NCBI GenBank assembly: GCA_902785825.1 | Contig: CACZZZ010000007.1 | Span: forward strand, 1-64,000 | Source: an uncultured Bacteroidia bacterium | GTDB lineage: Bacteria > Bacteroidota > Bacteroidia > Bacteroidales > UBA932 | Length of the DNA: 64,000 nt | Reading direction: 5' to 3' | Shown: positions 60,376-64,000 of the stretch, in pieces | How positions within the stretch are numbered: the stretch's first letter is position 1 | Layout: each line of letters begins with the position of its first letter | Made by a program: the position numbers and the translations under genes | The notes under the pieces: model-generated | The model's database searches: none | What the model was told of the DNA's origin: nothing | The model's input: only the letters and a program-made list of their open reading frames with translations

Positions 60376-62079
60376 ATGAGGAAACTATTTACAATACTAT
60401 TCGCACTGGTCGTATTCCTTTTCTGGATGTTCGTGTTGCCTTATCACGTGCTTTACCAGGAAGAAATACAGATTTTCCCGTACACGTGGCAGCACCTGAG
60501 GCAGTGTCTCGCGTTCCCCGGAGGAGTGGCTTCATATTTGGGCGAGTTCTTTGTCCAGTTCTTCCATGTCTCATGGCTGGGAGCGCTTTTGCTGGCTGTC
60601 TTGACCGCTTTGGCGCAGGTCCAGAGCTGGCGTTTGGTGAAATCTTACCCTCTCAGTTTCATTCCTGCGGTCTGTTTTTGGGCATTCCTTTGCGATGCCG
60701 GCAACCTCGTAAGCGCTCTGGTGGCTTATTTGCTCATCTGTGAGACTGCCGTGATTGTACGTAAGACCAGGCGAGAGTTATTATGGCTGCCAGCTATCGC
60801 CTTGATGTATTATATTGCGGGACCGATGGCCTTCATCCTGGTCGTGGTCGCTCTTGCGGATGTCTTTACCTCAAAATCCTTAAAAAAGAATTCCAAGTTG
60901 CTGTACGCCGCCTTGATAGTCCTTACGAGTGTCTTGGTGGCTGGAGCGTCCATAAGCGTTTTCAGACAGTATCCGGTGAAGAGTTTGCTGTTTGGCGTTG
61001 AATACAGCCATATTCCAGGGCAGTATATGCCTAGCTTCTGGACGGCTGTCTTCTCGCTTCCAGCGATCTTGCTCGTCTCAATGTTAGTTGGAAGAATATC
61101 CTTGAAAGACAAAGCGAGGGTTCCCATCTTGGTCGCCGTTTACGCGGTCATAGCCATCGCCTCATTCGCATATGTGAAGGGCCATTGCTCCAAGGACATG
61201 GAAAGCATATACGCATACGATTATCTCGCCACTAACAGGCAGTGGGACAAGATTCTGGAGATGGCGGAAAAGAAGACCCCGCGGACTCCTTCCGAGGTAA
61301 TATGCCTTAACCTTGCCCTGGTCATGAAAGGGGAGAGCGGCGACAGGTTGTTCGAGTTTTTCCAATCCGGTATTCCTGGCTTGTTCCCTAATTACGACAC
61401 CTACGTGTTCCTTAAATTCACCGGCTCGGAGGCCCTGTATCAGGCCGGTCTCCTGAATATGGCCCTGCATTATTCGTTTGAGGCATACCAGACCTTCCCG
61501 GGAGGAAGGGAGAGCGCCCGCCACCTTAAACGGATGGCGGAAGTGAACATGATAAAGGGAGTCGAGGATGTCGCGGAAAAGTATCTGAAGGTCCTCTCCC
61601 ATACCCTTTTCTATGGGAAATGGGCGAAGAAATACCTTCAGGACCAGTCGCTTATCATGGAAGACACCGAGTACTCACGTCTCGCTGGCTGCCTCAACAG
61701 CGACCCTGATATCTTTGATGACATGTATGACTTCCCCAAGCAGGCCATCCTCAGGAGCCAGGTGGCGAAGTCCGGGAAGGCGGATGAGTCCTACCATTAC
61801 CTTCTCGCGTATGACTTGTTGGACAGGGATCCGGAGTCTCTGGCAAGTGATATCAGGCTGGCGAAGATCGAGGGACCAGTCCCGGAGCTATACCAGGAAG
61901 CCCTTCTCGTCCCGTGGATCACTGCCGGGGGCAAGGCGGATTATGATAAGGATCTCGTCTCGGACAAAGTCCTGGAAAAGGCTCAGGCGTTCTTGAACGA
62001 CCTCCAGACGGGACGCACGATCCCTTATATGAGGGCTCGCTACGGCAAGACATTCTGGTTCTATTATTCAAGCAAATAA
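60376..62079 (+). CDS. DUF6057-type polytopic membrane protein
   Basis: A 567-residue protein. The first 270 or so residues contain about seven transmembrane helices (LFALVVFLFWMFVLPYHVLY; ILVAVYAVIAIASFAYV). The rest is a helical, TPR-like periplasmic or cytoplasmic domain (DYLATNRQWDKILEMAEKK; NMALHYSFEAYQTFPGGRES). This two-part plan fits DUF6057 proteins of Bacteroidota, whose function is unknown. The haem-propeller gene follows after 11 bases. Confidence 0.7.
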   Translation: MRKLFTILFALVVFLFWMFVLPYHVLYQEEIQIFPYTWQHLRQCLAFPGGVASYLGEFFVQFFHVSWLGALLLAVLTALAQVQSWRLVKSYPLSFIPAVCFWAFLCDAGNLVSALVAYLLICETAVIVRKTRRELLWLPAIALMYYIAGPMAFILVVVALADVFTSKSLKKNSKLLYAALIVLTSVLVAGASISVFRQYPVKSLLFGVEYSHIPGQYMPSFWTAVFSLPAILLVSMLVGRISLKDKARVPILVAVYAVIAIASFAYVKGHCSKDMESIYAYDYLATNRQWDKILEMAEKKTPRTPSEVICLNLALVMKGESGDRLFEFFQSGIPGLFPNYDTYVFLKFTGSEALYQAGLLNMALHYSFEAYQTFPGGRESARHLKRMAEVNMIKGVEDVAEKYLKVLSHTLFYGKWAKKYLQDQSLIMEDTEYSRLAGCLNSDPDIFDDMYDFPKQAILRSQVAKSGKADESYHYLLAYDLLDRDPESLASDIRLAKIEGPVPELYQEALLVPWITAGGKADYDKDLVSDKVLEKAQAFLNDLQTGRTIPYMRARYGKTFWFYYSSK

Positions 62080-62090
62080 ACCGCTCGGAC

Positions 62091-63563
62091 ATGAAGGCAT
62101 ATGGATTAATACTTTTGGCAATCGCGTTAGCGCCGGTCATCTCATGCTCCGCTCCGGGCGCTGACAAGTCTGTTGACAGCTATCCTCCCATCTGGCCGGA
62201 CTATGTGGGAGTCACGGTGCCGCCAACCATCGCCCCTTTGAATTTTTCCGTTGCGGAAGGTCTTGGGAGCGAAGGCGTTGCGGTGTCGGTAAGTGATGAA
62301 AGCGGTGCGGAGCTGATCCGCATATCTGACAAGGAGACTATAAAGTTCCCGATAAGGAAGTGGCACAAGGTGCTTAGGTCCAACAAGGGGAGAACTCTCT
62401 CATTTGCTGTCAATATAAAGCAGGATGGCGCATGGACCGCTTACAAGCCATTCAGCGTGGAAATCAGCGCGGACGCTATCGATTATGGCCTGACTTACAG
62501 GCTGATCAAGGCCGGTTACCAGTCCTTCGGGCACATGGGCATCTTTGAGAGGAACCTCTCTAATTTTCGGCAGAAAACCATTCTTGACAATAAGATGTTC
62601 GATGCCGGATGCCTGAATTGCCATACCTCAAACAGGACTGATCCATCATCTTATAGCCTGCACATCAGGGGTGACCATTCCGCGACCTTGCTCACCCGTG
62701 ATGGTCAGACCGAGTGTCTGAACACTATCACAGATGAGACTGGGGGCTTCTTCGTCTATCCTTCATGGCATCCAAGCGGGGATTATATTGCGTATTCAGT
62801 CAATAAGACCAGGCTCTCATTCTATACTCACACCGACAGGAAACTTGAGGTATATGACCAGGCTTCTGACCTTATCGTGTATAAGCCGGAGACCCACGAG
62901 GTGATCCTGAGCGACCTTGTCCGTAGAAAGGACCGGTTCGAGAACTATCCTTCTTTCTCCGCTGACGGAAGCGAGATTTATTTCGTCTCTTCCAAGGCGG
63001 GGGAGCTTCCGAAGGAGATGAGTGGGAACCAGTATAGCCTCTGTAAGATAGCCTTTGACGCGGAAGCCGGACAATTCGGCGACAAGGTTGACACCTTGGT
63101 GAATGGTCCTGCTTTAGGGATGAGTATAAATACCCCCAGGCCTTCCTATGACGGACGTTTCGTGATGGTGGCTACTATGGATTACGGAACCTTCCCAATC
63201 TGGCATCCCGAGTCCGACTTGTGGCTTTATGATATAAAAACAGGAGATTTCCGCCCGATAGAGGAGATAAACAGTGATGGCCCAGACAGTTTCCACAATT
63301 GGAGCTCAAACTCGCGTTGGGTAGTATTCACGACCAGGCGTGACAATAGCCTTTATACTTTGCTGTATATAGCCCACATGGATGAAAACGGGCATTTCGG
63401 ACGCCCGTTCCTCCTTCCCCAGAGGAATCCGCGCAAGTATTATGACCAGTTGATGTATTCTTTCAACACACCTGATTTTACGTCAGCGTCGGTTGACTTG
63501 AACCCGCGTGCCGCCAGAAAGATGCTTCTTTCCACCGATAGAACTCGTGTGCACGTACGTTGA
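62091..63563 (+). CDS. TolB-like propeller lipoprotein with a CxxCH haem motif
   Basis: A 490-residue lipoprotein (lipobox PVISC). An N-terminal domain is followed by a single c-type haem motif C174-L-N-C-H178, then WD40/PD40-like blades: FVYPSWHPSGDYIAYSVNK, NYPSFSADGSEIYFVSSKAG, NTPRPSYDGRFVMVATMDYG, HNWSSNSRWVVFTTRRDN. The haem motif suggests cytochrome c maturation and periplasmic redox or sensing. The partner is the DUF6057 protein upstream. Function unknown. Confidence 0.78.
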   Translation: MKAYGLILLAIALAPVISCSAPGADKSVDSYPPIWPDYVGVTVPPTIAPLNFSVAEGLGSEGVAVSVSDESGAELIRISDKETIKFPIRKWHKVLRSNKGRTLSFAVNIKQDGAWTAYKPFSVEISADAIDYGLTYRLIKAGYQSFGHMGIFERNLSNFRQKTILDNKMFDAGCLNCHTSNRTDPSSYSLHIRGDHSATLLTRDGQTECLNTITDETGGFFVYPSWHPSGDYIAYSVNKTRLSFYTHTDRKLEVYDQASDLIVYKPETHEVILSDLVRRKDRFENYPSFSADGSEIYFVSSKAGELPKEMSGNQYSLCKIAFDAEAGQFGDKVDTLVNGPALGMSINTPRPSYDGRFVMVATMDYGTFPIWHPESDLWLYDIKTGDFRPIEEINSDGPDSFHNWSSNSRWVVFTTRRDNSLYTLLYIAHMDENGHFGRPFLLPQRNPRKYYDQLMYSFNTPDFTSASVDLNPRAARKMLLSTDRTRVHVR

Positions 63564-63579
63564 GGTTCTTTTTAATTTG

Positions 63580-63653
63580 TCGGGGTACCGTGACTCGAAC
63601 ACGGGACCCTCTGCTCCCAAAGCAGATGCGCTAGCCAACTGCGCCACACCCCG
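63580..63653 (-). tRNA. tRNA-Pro (anticodon TGG)
   Basis: A complete cloverleaf on the minus strand: acceptor CGGGGTG/TACCCCG, D arm GCGC..GCGC, anticodon stem TCTGC/GCAGA with loop TTTGGGA (anticodon TGG), and T arm with GTTCGAGTC. Discriminator A at 63580; CCA is not encoded. Confidence 0.95.
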
Positions 63654-63702
63654 ATAAGGATTGCAAAGGTATTCCTTTTTTCGGAAAATCCCAAAAAAGA
63701 AG

Positions 63703-63710
63703 TATCTTTG
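63703..63710 (+). promoter_or_regulatory. Promoter -7 box of the ABC ATPase gene
   Basis: TATCTTTG, exact consensus, four bases before the ATG at 63715; implies a leaderless message. Confidence 0.5.
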
Positions 63711-63714
63711 GAAT

Positions 63715-64000
63715 ATGATTATAGAAGCCAAAGGTATAGAAAAGAGTTTCGGGTCCCTGAAGGTCCTGAAAGGAATAGATTTTCAGGTGGGGAAGTCGGA
63801 GGTGGTCTCGATCATGGGCGCCTCAGGTGCCGGCAAGTCAACTTTGCTGCAGATTCTAGGTACCCTTTCCACGCCTGACGCCGGTTCGCTGACAATTGAC
63901 GGCACGGATGTGCTACATCTCGGTGGCAAGGAGTTGTCCGCTTTCCGGAACCGCAGGATCGGCTTCGTGTTCCAGTTCCATCATCTCCTTCCCGAGTTCA
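63715..64000 (+). CDS. ABC transporter ATPase, LolD-like, cut by the window end
   Basis: The first 95 residues of an ABC ATPase. Walker A is [17 protein letters not shown] and the Q-loop region is [14 protein letters not shown]. The LLPEF after the Q-loop and the short N-terminus ([20 protein letters not shown]) fit the LolD/MacB group that extracts lipoproteins or drives other envelope export. The signature motif and Walker B lie beyond the window. Confidence 0.8.
   Translation, partial: MIIEAKGIEKSFGSLKVLKGIDFQVGKSEVVSIMGASGAGKSTLLQILGTLSTPDAGSLTIDGTDVLHLGGKELSAFRNRRIGFVFQFHHLLPEF

Overview
The window looks like a chromosomal segment of a Bacteroidota bacterium, most likely order Bacteroidales. 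Three things point there: a complete bat (aerotolerance-type) operon; promoters of the Bacteroidota type (TTG, about 20 bases, then TAnnTTTG) in front of many genes, several of them only 4 to 6 bases from the start codon; and many secreted or lipoprotein glycosidases, six-bladed propellers and BIG2 lipoproteins. No SusC/SusD pair, rRNA, CRISPR array, phage or insertion-sequence transposase was seen. The genus cannot be fixed from the sequence alone.

Layout, left half. Positions 45-5304 (minus) hold a two-gene lipoprotein/propeller unit and a lysS-asnA-trmH operon; trmH carries an in-frame, hairpin-rich insertion. recJ (plus) follows. Then come a divergent pair of secreted glycosidase-like proteins (7139-10992) and a lipoprotein serpin. 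Positions 12594-20245 are one long minus-strand unit, exbB-exbD-tonB-rluB-era-parC-aroK, with truA upstream. The bat operon (21166-29461: moxR, DUF58, a membrane protein, batA, batB, batC and a fused batD-batE) is translationally coupled at almost every junction. A GMP synthase synthetase subunit without its glutaminase domain and a nucleoside kinase follow on the minus strand.

Layout, right half. A secreted esterase and a YifB/ComM ATPase lead into a four-gene envelope cluster (35153-38021: TM2 protein, LolA-like protein and two paralogous proteins sharing a PGAG..Y.GR motif). Next come tsaE, an EnvC-like degenerate LytM protein with a TPR protein, LemA with DUF2207, and a phosphopantetheinyl transferase. 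Positions 44571-46352 encode a cholesterol-dependent-cytolysin-family protein without the canonical undecapeptide, transcribed divergently from malate dehydrogenase. A second carbohydrate/envelope block (47508-58626) contains a GH95-like protein, two tandem BIG2 lipoproteins, a two-domain esterase, a GH2-like protein with in-frame REP-type repeats and an unusual active site, and an RbsD/FucU-like lipoprotein. An AbiE toxin-antitoxin pair with a promoter-spanning inverted repeat, a DUF6057/haem-propeller pair, tRNA-Pro and the start of an ABC ATPase close the window.

The main candidates for new biology are the cytolysin homologue, the hairpin element spliced into trmH, the AbiE operator, the PGAG/TM2 envelope cluster, and the membrane protein paired with a CxxCH-bearing propeller. 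These are inferences from sequence patterns only; no database search was possible.
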